Assembly (NCBI RefSeq): GCF_037976325.1
Contig: NZ_CP150265.1
Location: forward strand, 4,769,501 to 4,833,500
Length of the DNA: 64,000 nt
Direction: 5' to 3'
From: Paenibacillus sp. FSL K6-3182
Lineage (GTDB): Bacteria > Bacillota > Bacilli > Paenibacillales > Paenibacillaceae
The notes under the pieces: model-generated
What the model saw: only the letters and a program-made list of their open reading frames with translations
Told to the model about the DNA's origin: nothing
The model's database searches: none
Part shown: positions 33,499-43,050 of the stretch, in pieces
Layout: each line of letters starts with the position of its first letter
How positions within the stretch are numbered: the first letter of the stretch is position 1
Program-made: the position numbers and the translations under genes

Positions 33499-34608
33499 TT
33501 AAACCGAACCAAGTATTTCGCTTAATGCGGCAATAAACTGATCATTTTCTTCCGGCATACCTATTGAGATACGCAAATGGAGCGGCAAGCCCCACGTTTT
33601 TCCGTGGCGAACGATAATCCCTTTAGCCATTAAACGCATGTAGATGGACTCCGATTCCGGCCCAAGCTCAGCAAGTACAAAGTTGGTCATACTTTGCGTA
33701 TATTTGATTCCAAGCTGGTCAAATGAAGCGTACATGCGCTCACGTTCCTTGGCAACCAGTGCTTGCGATCTTAAAACATGCTCTTCATCACCGATCGCTG
33801 ATGCTGCTGCTGTCTGGGCAAGTGCATTAACATTAAACGGCTCCTTCACTTGAAGAATGCTCTGAATAATTTTCTGAGGGGCAGCCCCATAGCCTACTCG
33901 AATACCTGCAAGACCGTAAATTTTCGAAAAGGTTTTTAGCACGATGAGCGGGTAGCCTGCTCTTACAAATTCCATTCCATCCGAATACAGCTCCTCCGAA
34001 ACGTAGTGGCTGTAAGCTGTATCGAGCATAACCATGATACGTTTTGGGATTGTATCGAGGATATATTTCAAATCTTTTTGAGCTACATAAGTACCTGTTG
34101 GATTATTTGGAGAACATAGATATATAATTTTGGTACGATCAGTCACTGCAGCAACAATAGCTTCTGCATCATATTGAAAAGCATCATTGAGCGGGACAAC
34201 GATTGTTTTAGCTCCCATCAACTGAGCACCAAACTCATATTCACTGAATGTAGGTCCCGGCACAATAATCTCATCACCAGCATCCAAAAAAGCTTCTGCT
34301 ACAAGCGTGATGAGCTCATCTCCGCCGTTAGTAACAATGACTTGATCTGCATGCAGGTCGTAATAATCGGCAATGGTTTTCTTCAATAGCTGAGACTGGT
34401 TGTCAGGATAACGATGAAGATCTTTCAAGGCGATTTGAATGGCTTCTATCGCTTTTGGAGAAGGCCCTAACGGATTTTCATTAGAGGCCAGCTTAATTAC
34501 ATGCTGCAGGCCATATTCGCTCTGAACCTCCCAAATTGGTTTACCTGGCGAGTAGGGCTTCATCACTTCCAATGCCTTTCGTGGTTTAACTTCAATTTTC
34601 TCGTTCAT
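33499..34608 (-). CDS. hisC: Histidinol-phosphate aminotransferase
   Basis: About 369 residues from ATG 34608, eight bases after AAGGG; a GTG at 34617 is the alternative. Class I/II aminotransferase: LASNENPLGPSPKAIEAI, TNGGDELI, LCSPNNPTGTY, and the PLP lysine in LKTFSKIYGLAGIRVGYG; C-terminal LRISIGMPEENDQF is typical of HisC. It converts imidazole-acetol phosphate to histidinol phosphate with glutamate, and many HisC also act on aromatic amino acids. No other his genes are nearby, so it is a stand-alone copy, possibly with an aromatic aminotransferase role. Confidence 0.9.
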   Translation of the reverse strand: MNEKIEVKPRKALEVMKPYSPGKPIWEVQSEYGLQHVIKLASNENPLGPSPKAIEAIQIALKDLHRYPDNQSQLLKKTIADYYDLHADQVIVTNGGDELITLVAEAFLDAGDEIIVPGPTFSEYEFGAQLMGAKTIVVPLNDAFQYDAEAIVAAVTDRTKIIYLCSPNNPTGTYVAQKDLKYILDTIPKRIMVMLDTAYSHYVSEELYSDGMEFVRAGYPLIVLKTFSKIYGLAGIRVGYGAAPQKIIQSILQVKEPFNVNALAQTAAASAIGDEEHVLRSQALVAKERERMYASFDQLGIKYTQSMTNFVLAELGPESESIYMRLMAKGIIVRHGKTWGLPLHLRISIGMPEENDQFIAALSEILGSV

Positions 34609-34752
34609 ACATTTCACCCTTACTAAATAAAGTCAAAACCTTTATTACGATAATACATTAATCCTTTCTCGCAGTAAAGAGTTAATGCGAGACAAGATTG
34701 TCGAAATAATGACTATATTCCCGCTCAAGCAGTATCGTATTGAACATTAAGA

Positions 34753-34798
34753 AAAGGAGGCACCCCTTATAGGCGCCTCCTATTATCTGTTTTTTTCA
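34753..34798. terminator. Terminator at the end of the mannan operon
   Basis: AGGAGGC...GCCTCCT hairpin between the beta-mannosidase stop and hisC; T-run on the plus side and a short TTTT on the minus side. Confidence 0.65.
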
Positions 34799-34805
34799 CT
34801 TCGTT

Positions 34806-37355
34806 TTATTTGTCCTCAGCCAAAAAATCGATCATTGAACGAGCTTGTACCTTGCCCGCTGCAATTGGCTTACTTGCTGCTTCTCCACTTTCGCGCAAGC
34901 GGAACTCTACGATTTTAGCTACACCCGGTATCAAATCAAAGAAATTGTCCGTGAACATGCCCTCGTGCTCTGCAGTAATCCAGACCTGCTTAGCAAGCAC
35001 ATCCGTCTCCAGCGAGAACGACGTACCGTTGCTGCCTTCAACCTCTGAAATTCGAATAACAGCTGAAGCAAGCTTCTGTTCTTTCGCTTTCACGAAATAA
35101 TGTTCCTTGCTGTCTATCAGCTTACCGCCTTGGGTCAGCTCTGCATACAATACAACACGGTTTGCTTCGCAGCCTGTCAGCCATTCCAGCTCGTTTATCG
35201 AGCTTACAATTGCTGCACTATTTCCTGTTATGGACACTTGAGTGGTTTCCTGCTTAATTAACACGCCTGCAAAGTCGTATAGCGATAATCTGAGCTCGCC
35301 TTTCAACGATTCCAGCAAATCCGTTACTGCATGAATGTTGATGACGCCGTCATCTGTCTTGTCAAAAGACAGCATTGTATCGGCGAAGCTCCTTTTCGCA
35401 TAATACTGCATAGCTTTCCATTTCCCGTAATAATCCATGCCTGCCCAAGAAGCTACTGGCCAGCAATCATTCATTTGCCAGTATAACGTTCCCATGCAAT
35501 ATGGCATGCTGCGACGATGCGCCTCAATCGCCATCTTCATCGCTTCTGCTTGCAGCACCTGACTCATATAAAGAAAAGCAGGGAAGTCCTTAGGCTCGCT
35601 CATATAAATATCCATGTATTCTTTAATGAGACGGTTGCCGTCGCCATTCTTCTGATGCGCGCGCATTACCTTAGAATCCAGAGCCAAATCCTGCTCCGTT
35701 GCGAATTTCATCACCGTATCATACTCAGGGAATGACTGGAAGCCGTATTCACTCATAAAACGGCCGATTTTCAGGTTGTAGTTCTCGAATGGCTCAACTG
35801 CGTGCCATACTCCCCAGTAATGAACATCTCCCTCTGTAGATAGCGGATGCGCATGCTGGTTAATGTCCCCCGACAGCGATATAAGCGGTGAGGATGGCCA
35901 ATATTGTGTTCCTGGCGCATAGGCTTCAACCGCATCAGGTAAAATGTCATGGAAAACCGCCTCGTAGTCCGACCAAATGACAGCGCGCTGCTCCGATGTA
36001 TATTCTTTTTTCCAGCCCCAGCCGCCCTTCTCATCAAATTGTGCCCAAGCCGAATCAATCTCGTTATTGCCGCACCACAGCACGATGGAAGGATGATTGC
36101 GCAGCCGCTTCACATTTTCTTCTGCTTCCAAGCGAACATTTTCTAGAAAGGCCTCATCGCCAGGATACATGCTGCATGCGAACATAAAGTCCTGCCACAC
36201 CAAGATGCCGTACTCATCACAAAGCTCATAGAACACCGACTGCTCATATATACCGCCGCCCCATACCCGAAGCATATTCATATTCGATTCCGCAGCTGAA
36301 ACAATTTCATGTCTATATCGCTCATCCGTTACTTCTGTTATGAAGCTGTCATTAGGGATATGGTTTGCACCTTTCGCAAACACAGGAACGCCATTAAGCT
36401 CAAAATAAAACGAGGCTCCTACCTCATCCTTGTCTCGTACCAATCGAATGGAGCGAAGACCCGTACGAACGGACTTTGCAGCTATCAACTCTTCTTCCTT
36501 GCAAAGCTCTGCTGTAAATGTATATAAATGAGCATCGCCAAGTCCTCTGCTCCACCAAAGCTTCGGATTCTCGATATCAACAGGCAGTTGAATCACATTG
36601 ATCCCTTGCTTTAAGTGCGCAGCCTGCTCCCAAGTTTGTCCCCCTGCACTTAACTTCACTAAGCCGTTCCATTCATGCTCCGACTCAATTTCCACATCTA
36701 CTGTTAAGCTAGCTTTCGAAGCCTTTACCTGATCCTGCTTCACATATACATCGGTAATTTTGCTGTCGGACCAGCCCTCTAGTCTAGCTTCACGCCAAAT
36801 ACCGCTCGTAACGAATCGTGGACCCCAGTCCCAGCCATAATGATAAGGCGCTTTTCTTGCAAAAATACTTATCTTCTGAGCACCCAGTCCGCCAAGTTCT
36901 GATTGATCATTACTAGCTGGTAGATTATAGCCAAGCTTCTCGATTTTCGGCAAATCCTCTTGCACAGGGGAGCGGAATTTAATCAACAATACATTATCTT
37001 TGGCATTCACCATAGACGCTACATTTGCTTTCCATGTTCTGAACATATTGTCTGCTGACAATACATGATTGCCATTTACATAAACGTCTGCATACGTATC
37101 TAATCCATCGAATACGAGTTCAATACTTGAGGCATTTAACATTTGATCATTTACGTCGAAATGAGTCTCGTATTCCCAATCTATTTTGTCAATCCATTGC
37201 AAGTCATGCTCATTTGTTTTATAGAAAGGATCTTTAATGATGCCATTGCGCAGCAAATCCGTATGAACGCAGCCAGGCACGATGGCTTCCATCCATTCTT
37301 GCTCCTGACAAGCTTTGAATTTCCAATTACTTAGCACTAGTTGTGTTTCTCTCAT
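34806..37355 (-). CDS. Beta-mannosidase, GH2
   Basis: 849 residues, full-length cytoplasmic GH2 beta-mannosidase. The N-terminal sugar-binding domain begins LVLSNWKFKACQEQEW and has VPGCVHTDLL, the signature of mannosidases. Acid/base E432 lies in WCGNNEIDSAW and nucleophile E536 in FMSEYGFQSFPE; CMGTLYWQMNDCWP is also typical. It removes mannose from the non-reducing end of beta-1,4-manno-oligosaccharides. It is the last gene of the mannan operon, 37 bp after the membrane-anchored GH26, followed by a terminator. Confidence 0.94.
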   Translation of the reverse strand: MRETQLVLSNWKFKACQEQEWMEAIVPGCVHTDLLRNGIIKDPFYKTNEHDLQWIDKIDWEYETHFDVNDQMLNASSIELVFDGLDTYADVYVNGNHVLSADNMFRTWKANVASMVNAKDNVLLIKFRSPVQEDLPKIEKLGYNLPASNDQSELGGLGAQKISIFARKAPYHYGWDWGPRFVTSGIWREARLEGWSDSKITDVYVKQDQVKASKASLTVDVEIESEHEWNGLVKLSAGGQTWEQAAHLKQGINVIQLPVDIENPKLWWSRGLGDAHLYTFTAELCKEEELIAAKSVRTGLRSIRLVRDKDEVGASFYFELNGVPVFAKGANHIPNDSFITEVTDERYRHEIVSAAESNMNMLRVWGGGIYEQSVFYELCDEYGILVWQDFMFACSMYPGDEAFLENVRLEAEENVKRLRNHPSIVLWCGNNEIDSAWAQFDEKGGWGWKKEYTSEQRAVIWSDYEAVFHDILPDAVEAYAPGTQYWPSSPLISLSGDINQHAHPLSTEGDVHYWGVWHAVEPFENYNLKIGRFMSEYGFQSFPEYDTVMKFATEQDLALDSKVMRAHQKNGDGNRLIKEYMDIYMSEPKDFPAFLYMSQVLQAEAMKMAIEAHRRSMPYCMGTLYWQMNDCWPVASWAGMDYYGKWKAMQYYAKRSFADTMLSFDKTDDGVINIHAVTDLLESLKGELRLSLYDFAGVLIKQETTQVSITGNSAAIVSSINELEWLTGCEANRVVLYAELTQGGKLIDSKEHYFVKAKEQKLASAVIRISEVEGSNGTSFSLETDVLAKQVWITAEHEGMFTDNFFDLIPGVAKIVEFRLRESGEAASKPIAAGKVQARSMIDFLAEDK

Positions 37356-37392
37356 TTTGTCCTCCTAAGAATATGTGTCTTCCTATCGCTTG

Positions 37393-38871
37393 TCATTCTT
37401 CTTTATCTACAGCTTTCTTCATACCAAACAAGTCTGGAAGTTCATCCAGTGTTGTCACATTTGAATGATTATAGATTTTTTTCAAAATCTCTTGGCTGTT
37501 ATGTTTTCCATCGTTTAAATAATCGCCTTCCCAGGTGACAAACCAGCTCCAATTCGCACCATACGCTTTCATTAAGTCCGGGTCAGGAATGGAACCATTT
37601 TCGGTCATTGCAACAAGTTTTTTATTGCTGACTAGAGCGACGAGATTATCAAAATAATTAATGGCTGGAGAATGATCTCCAGGGGTTGGATAACTATCTA
37701 CACTAACGATATCCACTACGTCATCTCCTGGATACCATTCGGGCAGGACCGAATTCCAGATCCATATGAGATTGTTTAATTCATGCTTATTGACCAGTCG
37801 ATCGTATACGATTCGGTAAAGCTGCTTTGCCGGCTCAGGACCCTTTGCTCCCCACCAGAACCACCCGCCTTCTGCTTCATGAAGCGGTCTAAACAATATG
37901 GGTACATGGGCGTCCTTTAACCTTTGAAGCTGCACGGCAATCGTATCGATATCAGCTAGCAGCAGCTTGTACTCCTCCGATTCGGTGTCACTCAAAGCTT
38001 TCTCCAAATCAAAGGTTACCGAATCAGCATAAAAGCCCCGCCACCATTCTTTTCCCGGCTCGTCAATTATGCCGGTGGGAGCGTTCCAATGCCATAAGAA
38101 GGTTGTAATGCCGCCCTGCTTATGCCAGCCAATTGCTTTTTCCACTTCATACGAGATAGCTCCGTGCTCTGCTCTTGTTTTGGAATAATCGATTAAATCA
38201 AACCCGACCATCGCTGGTTCTTTACCGGTAACCTTTTCAATCCAAGAAACATTATCCAGTTCGGTTTGACCCGACAACATCGACTTGCCATAGTTTTTCA
38301 CCAAATAATTCATTAGCTTTTTGGCTTCTGCAGAAGCATTCCCATTCACTAATTCACCAGAGACCTGATGTTTCGTTTCAGGCTTCGTCTTTTGCAGCTT
38401 AATATAGTCGATATCGTAATAACCCCAGCCTCGAGTCAGGCTAATCGTATTCGTGCCCTCTTGTAAAAGCAGCTTCCCTGCCTTGAGCTCCGAAAATTGA
38501 TCATTGGGCTGTAAAACCAATTCGCCGTGGGGCTGATTATTCAATGAAATGCCAGCTACTTTATTGCCATTTGGCGCCCGGTAGCTGACCCATACATTGT
38601 ATAATACTGCCTTTGGAGCAACAACCTCAAACGTTAACTGGTCCTGCTCATCCGTAAAATCAGTAACGAAGCCTGAGCCAGAGAAGCCCTCCCCTTCTTG
38701 AGAAACCATAGTACCTTGAAGCAGCCCGGACTCCGCTTCGTATTTCAAAAATGGTTCTTCCTTGTTTGAGCTTGGCAGCACAGCCAATGTAACGACTAAA
38801 GCGGCGCCTAGAAGCGCTAAGCAGACAGCCAGCGCACTAATGACAACTCGCCTGCTCCTTAGGGCGGTCAC
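37393..38871 (-). CDS. Membrane-anchored CBM35-GH26 beta-mannanase
   Basis: 492 residues. A single N-terminal hydrophobic segment (about 9-32, ISALAVCLALLGAALVV) without lipobox or clear cleavage site suggests a membrane anchor. Residues 42-160 form a CBM35-like module (YEAESG...GWGYYDIDYIKL). The GH26 domain (about 175-480) has acid/base E332 in RPLHEAEGGWFWWG and nucleophile E424 in AMTENGSIPDPD. It would cut beta-1,4-mannan at the outer face of the membrane. Its ATG overlaps the stop codon of the SGNH gene by 4 bp. It is clearly a paralogue of the two other GH26 genes here. Confidence 0.92.
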   Translation of the reverse strand: MTALRSRRVVISALAVCLALLGAALVVTLAVLPSSNKEEPFLKYEAESGLLQGTMVSQEGEGFSGSGFVTDFTDEQDQLTFEVVAPKAVLYNVWVSYRAPNGNKVAGISLNNQPHGELVLQPNDQFSELKAGKLLLQEGTNTISLTRGWGYYDIDYIKLQKTKPETKHQVSGELVNGNASAEAKKLMNYLVKNYGKSMLSGQTELDNVSWIEKVTGKEPAMVGFDLIDYSKTRAEHGAISYEVEKAIGWHKQGGITTFLWHWNAPTGIIDEPGKEWWRGFYADSVTFDLEKALSDTESEEYKLLLADIDTIAVQLQRLKDAHVPILFRPLHEAEGGWFWWGAKGPEPAKQLYRIVYDRLVNKHELNNLIWIWNSVLPEWYPGDDVVDIVSVDSYPTPGDHSPAINYFDNLVALVSNKKLVAMTENGSIPDPDLMKAYGANWSWFVTWEGDYLNDGKHNSQEILKKIYNHSNVTTLDELPDLFGMKKAVDKEE

Positions 38872-39968
38872 CTGATAATCCCCACTTTCGCGAGTCGGAA
38901 ATTAGTGCCTGTGCATTCTGGTCGATTGCCATGAATGACTTCAAGCTCGAAGCGGTGACGGCCGCTCACCCAATCATCTCCGAAACAGTTTAAGCGATAC
39001 CACCCATCATCCTGGACCCATGATGGCCTCTCCCGCTCCATCACTTGCCACTCCCCATCATCTATTCGGTATCGAAACTCAGCTGAGCTTCTCCCGAAGT
39101 CAAAGCCAAGAACGAGTCCTCTTCCCTCGAAGGAGAAGGACAACTCTGCTCCAATGGCCGATGTCTCGAGCACTTGATCGATCCACTCCAGATGAGGCCA
39201 TCTCCTTATGGCCCAAGAACCTCTCGTATGAATGTGATGAAAAGATAAGTCGAATACATCATCCCAGCATTGTGTATCCAGCGGCTTTGGTATCAAGTAT
39301 GAAACCTGATCAGCCTCCACCGCGTGATCCGCGTGCGATAATTCCTTCTGGAGATACGCAATTACACTTTGCCCATAGCTCAAGCTTCCTCTGCTTGTCG
39401 GATGAAGACCATCTGGCAGCCATTCTTCAAAGCGCAGCTTGCCTTTCTTGACTTCCTCAAATGTATACAATCCCATCCATACCGAGCTTAGCTCATAATG
39501 CTCTGCTATCCGCTCAAATTCATTAATCGTATCCGGTACCAAGCCCTGTGTAATGGCGTTGTACATATTTTGCGAATACGTGTATACGATGACGATATCG
39601 CGCTGGCCATCAGCGAGCAATTGCCTTATTAATCCTTCGCGCGAGCGATTGCGCTTCAAGGTTGGCTCGCCTTCATCATTAACTGCATATTCAATAAAAA
39701 CCAAATCGCAATTCGTATCAATTAGATCACGTTTGGCGCGGAAAGCAGCTAAATCGCTGCCCGTTGCTCCGATCGCTGCATTTTCAACCGTGATACGCAG
39801 TTCCGGATATTGCTCCGTGAACCAGGCAATGACTGGCTCCGGCCAGTTATGACGCGGCCTTGCATCGGTGATCGAGCCTCCAATAAAACCCACCGTCAAA
39901 CGTCCTTCTTGGATTCCGCGCCGCGTTCGATGCAGATTGCTTCGGTGATTCCAAATCGACAAAGTCAT
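38868..39968 (-). CDS. SGNH/GDSL hydrolase, probable carbohydrate acetyl esterase
   Basis: About 366 residues from ATG 39968, ten bases after AAGGAG; an ATG at 40016 is the other possibility. SGNH blocks are visible: block I GFIGGSITD (Ser), block II with Gly in AAIGATGS, block III YAVNDEG (Asn), block V DGLHPTSRGS (Asp, His). The C-terminal 120 residues are a beta-rich domain (FEGRGLVLGFDFGRSSAEF). No signal peptide. Located between two GH26 genes and before beta-mannosidase, it most likely removes acetyl groups from imported acetylated manno-oligosaccharides. Substrate is inference from context. Confidence 0.88.
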   Translation of the reverse strand: MTLSIWNHRSNLHRTRRGIQEGRLTVGFIGGSITDARPRHNWPEPVIAWFTEQYPELRITVENAAIGATGSDLAAFRAKRDLIDTNCDLVFIEYAVNDEGEPTLKRNRSREGLIRQLLADGQRDIVIVYTYSQNMYNAITQGLVPDTINEFERIAEHYELSSVWMGLYTFEEVKKGKLRFEEWLPDGLHPTSRGSLSYGQSVIAYLQKELSHADHAVEADQVSYLIPKPLDTQCWDDVFDLSFHHIHTRGSWAIRRWPHLEWIDQVLETSAIGAELSFSFEGRGLVLGFDFGRSSAEFRYRIDDGEWQVMERERPSWVQDDGWYRLNCFGDDWVSGRHRFELEVIHGNRPECTGTNFRLAKVGIIR

Positions 39969-40023
39969 AAATGGCGTGCTCCTTGCACAAGTATTAGTCC
40001 TTGCGATGAATGTCATCCACCCG

Positions 40024-41058
40024 CTATTCTCGCAGCTGATAATTTTTCAAATCAGGCAGCTCATCCTTCGTTAACGAGAAAGGGTGATTATAAAATTTGA
40101 TAAGCTGTTCCCTATCTGTAAATTTCTCGGCATACACACGGTGCCCATCCACAATATTGTAGACAAAATTGCCATACCACGTGCAATTCCATGCCCATAG
40201 TGCACGATCCTGAAGCATAAGATCAGGATCAGGAATCGGTCCATTTTCCGACAAAGCAATAATTTTGTTCATGCTTGTGTAAGCGAGTGCCTTCTCAAAA
40301 CGATCAAGCTGCGACTCGTAATTTTGCTCAGGGGGATAAATATCTTCTCCAATAATATCGACGTACTCATCGCCCGGATACCAATCCGCATGCTGTCCAT
40401 TCCATACCCAAATCAAATGGTTCAACTTATGCACGTTCGTCATTCGGTCATACATCAGCTTCCACAATTGCACGCAGGGCTCAGCCCCTTTGCTGCCCCA
40501 CCAGAACCAGCCTCCTGAAGCCTCGTGCAGAGGTCTCCATAATACCGGTACCCCTGCATCCTGCAGCCGTTTCAGCTCGGAGGAAATCGCATCAATATCT
40601 CTGATCAGCAGCTTATAATCCTCTGACTCTTTATCATTCATCGCCTTCTGCACATCAAACGTCGTTGCTTTTGTATAGAAACCGCTGCCCCACGTTCGGT
40701 CAGGGGGCAAATCAATTAAATCCTTAGGCGCATTCCAGTGCCAGCAAAAAGTTACGATGCCGCCGCTTTGCCACCAATCAATCGCAATGTCTGTATCGGA
40801 GCATGTGGCCCCGCGCTCTGTGCGCGAGGGTGAATAATTCATGAAATCAAAGCCATAAACAGCTGGGTATTTCCCAGTCACTTCATGCAATATTTCAAGC
40901 TCAGGTGTTGATACTACACCGATTTGCTGACCGGTCAATATACGAGTTCCATAAATGTCGCATAAATAGGTCATCAGCCTTTTCGCCTGATCGTCTGCAT
41001 TCGGGTTTATGAGCTTAGGCTCCACTATGAAACGGGATTGCTGCTTCACATTCAACAT
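40024..41058 (-). CDS. Cytoplasmic GH26 beta-mannanase/mannobiohydrolase-type enzyme
   Basis: 344 residues, catalytic domain only, no signal peptide or binding module. Acid/base E179 in RPLHEASGGWFWWG and nucleophile E271 in ALSENGPIPDPD. It lacks any export signal and shares the operon with cytoplasmic beta-mannosidase, so it should shorten manno-oligosaccharides after uptake. This implies that fairly long chains enter the cell. It follows the MalG-like permease gene by about 60 bp. Confidence 0.93.
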   Translation of the reverse strand: MLNVKQQSRFIVEPKLINPNADDQAKRLMTYLCDIYGTRILTGQQIGVVSTPELEILHEVTGKYPAVYGFDFMNYSPSRTERGATCSDTDIAIDWWQSGGIVTFCWHWNAPKDLIDLPPDRTWGSGFYTKATTFDVQKAMNDKESEDYKLLIRDIDAISSELKRLQDAGVPVLWRPLHEASGGWFWWGSKGAEPCVQLWKLMYDRMTNVHKLNHLIWVWNGQHADWYPGDEYVDIIGEDIYPPEQNYESQLDRFEKALAYTSMNKIIALSENGPIPDPDLMLQDRALWAWNCTWYGNFVYNIVDGHRVYAEKFTDREQLIKFYNHPFSLTKDELPDLKNYQLRE

Positions 41059-41119
41059 TTATGGTTTCTCTCCTTCTTTGACATTTCTTTTTGTATACCC
41101 TCACTTAACCTACTGCCTG

Positions 41120-42124
41120 CTAACCGATAATACCGCTCCGCTCCACACTTTCAACGAAATAACGCTGAACGACTAAGTACAAAATGATTAGCGGTATGAT
41201 AGCAAGCAAAATACCCGTATCAATAATCATTGCCACATGGTTCGGATCAGCCTTAACATTACCGCCTCCGGCCGCTACCCCCAGCAAACCTGGAAGCAAC
41301 GCATTCGCTTGGGCTGACAATGTCGAAATCTTAATCGGCATAAGTGCGGATTCACTCATGAACAGCGAAGTGAAAAAGGTATCATTATACTGCCAAACGA
41401 AACAGAACAGCACGACAGTAATGATTGGCGGAACGGCGTTCGGCAGCATGATTTTCAAAAATGTTTTCACTCCGCCAGCGCCATCAATCAATGCCGCTTC
41501 CTCTATCTCTTTAGGCATTCCTTTAAAAAACTGGCGGAAAATATAAATGAACAGTCCCGCTTTCAATCCGATTGCCGTCGCAGACGTTATAATAGAAGGC
41601 CAATACGTATTGAGCAAATTAACGCCTTCCTTACCCGTCACAAGATGAATGACTCCGAGTATGTCAAAGCTTCTAAAATGAAGATACATCGGAACCATCA
41701 ACGTGCTTGTCGGAACTAGAATCGTTAATATGACCAGAGCGAACAGCACATTGCTGCCTGGGAAGTTAAAACGGGCGAAACCGTACCCAGCAAGCGCGCA
41801 AGAAGCTGTCGTTAGCAGCGTAGTCACAATAACAAAGACAAGCGTATTTCCTAGAAGAGGAAAGTAGTGTAAAATATCCATCGCCATTTTGATGTTGTCG
41901 AGCGTAAAGTGAACAGGCACCATATAAATTGTCGGATTGTAAATATCGACTTTGTCTTTAAAAGCGACAGAAAACTTCATAAGCAGCGGATAAATGATGA
42001 TGTACGAGATGCCAATGACAAGCGCGTAACGAAAAATGGCGTACAACGTATCGATCGTCTTATTTTTCATTTTCTGCAGCCGATATTTATTGTCCTCGTT
42101 GCGAACAGCCTGTGAAGCCTCCAT
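41120..42124 (-). CDS. Carbohydrate ABC transporter permease, MalG type
   Basis: 334 residues with six predicted membrane helices and the EAA loop (EEAALIDGAGGVKTFLKIMLP) that docks the ATPase. The loop region matches the CUT1 sugar transporter family. Preceded in the operon by its MalF-type partner (26 bp upstream). Together with a solute-binding protein, most simply the lipoprotein at the head of the operon, it would import manno-oligosaccharides. There is no ATPase gene nearby; CUT1 systems in Bacillota commonly share an MsmX/MsmK-type ATPase. Confidence 0.92.
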   Translation of the reverse strand: MEASQAVRNEDNKYRLQKMKNKTIDTLYAIFRYALVIGISYIIIYPLLMKFSVAFKDKVDIYNPTIYMVPVHFTLDNIKMAMDILHYFPLLGNTLVFVIVTTLLTTASCALAGYGFARFNFPGSNVLFALVILTILVPTSTLMVPMYLHFRSFDILGVIHLVTGKEGVNLLNTYWPSIITSATAIGLKAGLFIYIFRQFFKGMPKEIEEAALIDGAGGVKTFLKIMLPNAVPPIITVVLFCFVWQYNDTFFTSLFMSESALMPIKISTLSAQANALLPGLLGVAAGGGNVKADPNHVAMIIDTGILLAIIPLIILYLVVQRYFVESVERSGIIG

Positions 42125-42150
42125 ATGCAGCTTCCTCCTTTGTTAATTAC

Positions 42151-43050
42151 TCAGTTGTAATGTACTCTTCTCGATAGCAGCACTCCGATAATGACCAAAA
42201 CAACGCTTATAATCAACGTGTAAACCCAAGACATCGCTGCGCTGAGCCCAAAGTTTTGCGTGGTGAATGCCGTCGAGAAAATCATATCCGTAACCGCGCT
42301 GCCCGAGAATGAATCAATAATCGTATAGATGACATTGGTCAAAATGAGCGGGCTAACTAATGGAAATGTGATTTTCCAGAACGATTCATAGGCTGTAGCG
42401 CCTTCCATCTTAGCCACCTCATACATGGCACCTGGAACGGACTGCAAAGCAGCTAGAAAAATAAGAATTTGCACACCTGAGCTTGTAATAATCTCATAGA
42501 TTCTAGTAATCGCCTGAACGATGTAGTCAACGAACGATAGCGGCAATCCTATTTCACTAAGTATCATGACCATTGACATAATATTATAGGTTGAAGAAGC
42601 TTCACCCATTTCACTTACGACCGATGAATCGCCTACGAGATTAATAAGACCCGCTGTTTCTGCAGCTGAAATCGCATTGGAAGCGAGTATGACCGGAAGG
42701 AAAAATATCGCTCTTGCGAGTATTCTGCCACGAAACTTCTGATTAAGCAGCGTAGCAGAGAAAAGGCTGAAAAATAATATCATCGGTACATTCAAAACCA
42801 TTTCTGAAACGGATTGGGTCAAAATCCGATTAAAGGTAGCATCTACGAACAACGCTTCTTTAAAATTCGCCCAACCAACCGATTCCAATATAAATCCAGT
42901 CGGTTCCACCGTTAGCTTACTGAAGCTGAATTTAATAGATTGGATAAGCGGCGTCGCAAACATAAATATGAAGCCCAGCAGCCATGGGAAAATAAATGCT
43001 ACGCCTAGAAGTGAGCGCTTGTGCCGCAGAGCTAGCTTATATCCATTCAT
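42151..43050 (-). CDS. Sugar ABC transporter permease, MalF type
   Basis: 299 residues, six hydrophobic helices, and the EAA loop region MYEVAKMEGATAYESFWKITFP. Its ATG shares one base with the stop codon of the DUF5696 gene (TAATG), indicating translational coupling. Pairs with the MalG-like permease downstream to form the membrane channel of a CUT1 importer. Confidence 0.92.
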   Translation of the reverse strand: MNGYKLALRHKRSLLGVAFIFPWLLGFIFMFATPLIQSIKFSFSKLTVEPTGFILESVGWANFKEALFVDATFNRILTQSVSEMVLNVPMILFFSLFSATLLNQKFRGRILARAIFFLPVILASNAISAAETAGLINLVGDSSVVSEMGEASSTYNIMSMVMILSEIGLPLSFVDYIVQAITRIYEIITSSGVQILIFLAALQSVPGAMYEVAKMEGATAYESFWKITFPLVSPLILTNVIYTIIDSFSGSAVTDMIFSTAFTTQNFGLSAAMSWVYTLIISVVLVIIGVLLSRRVHYN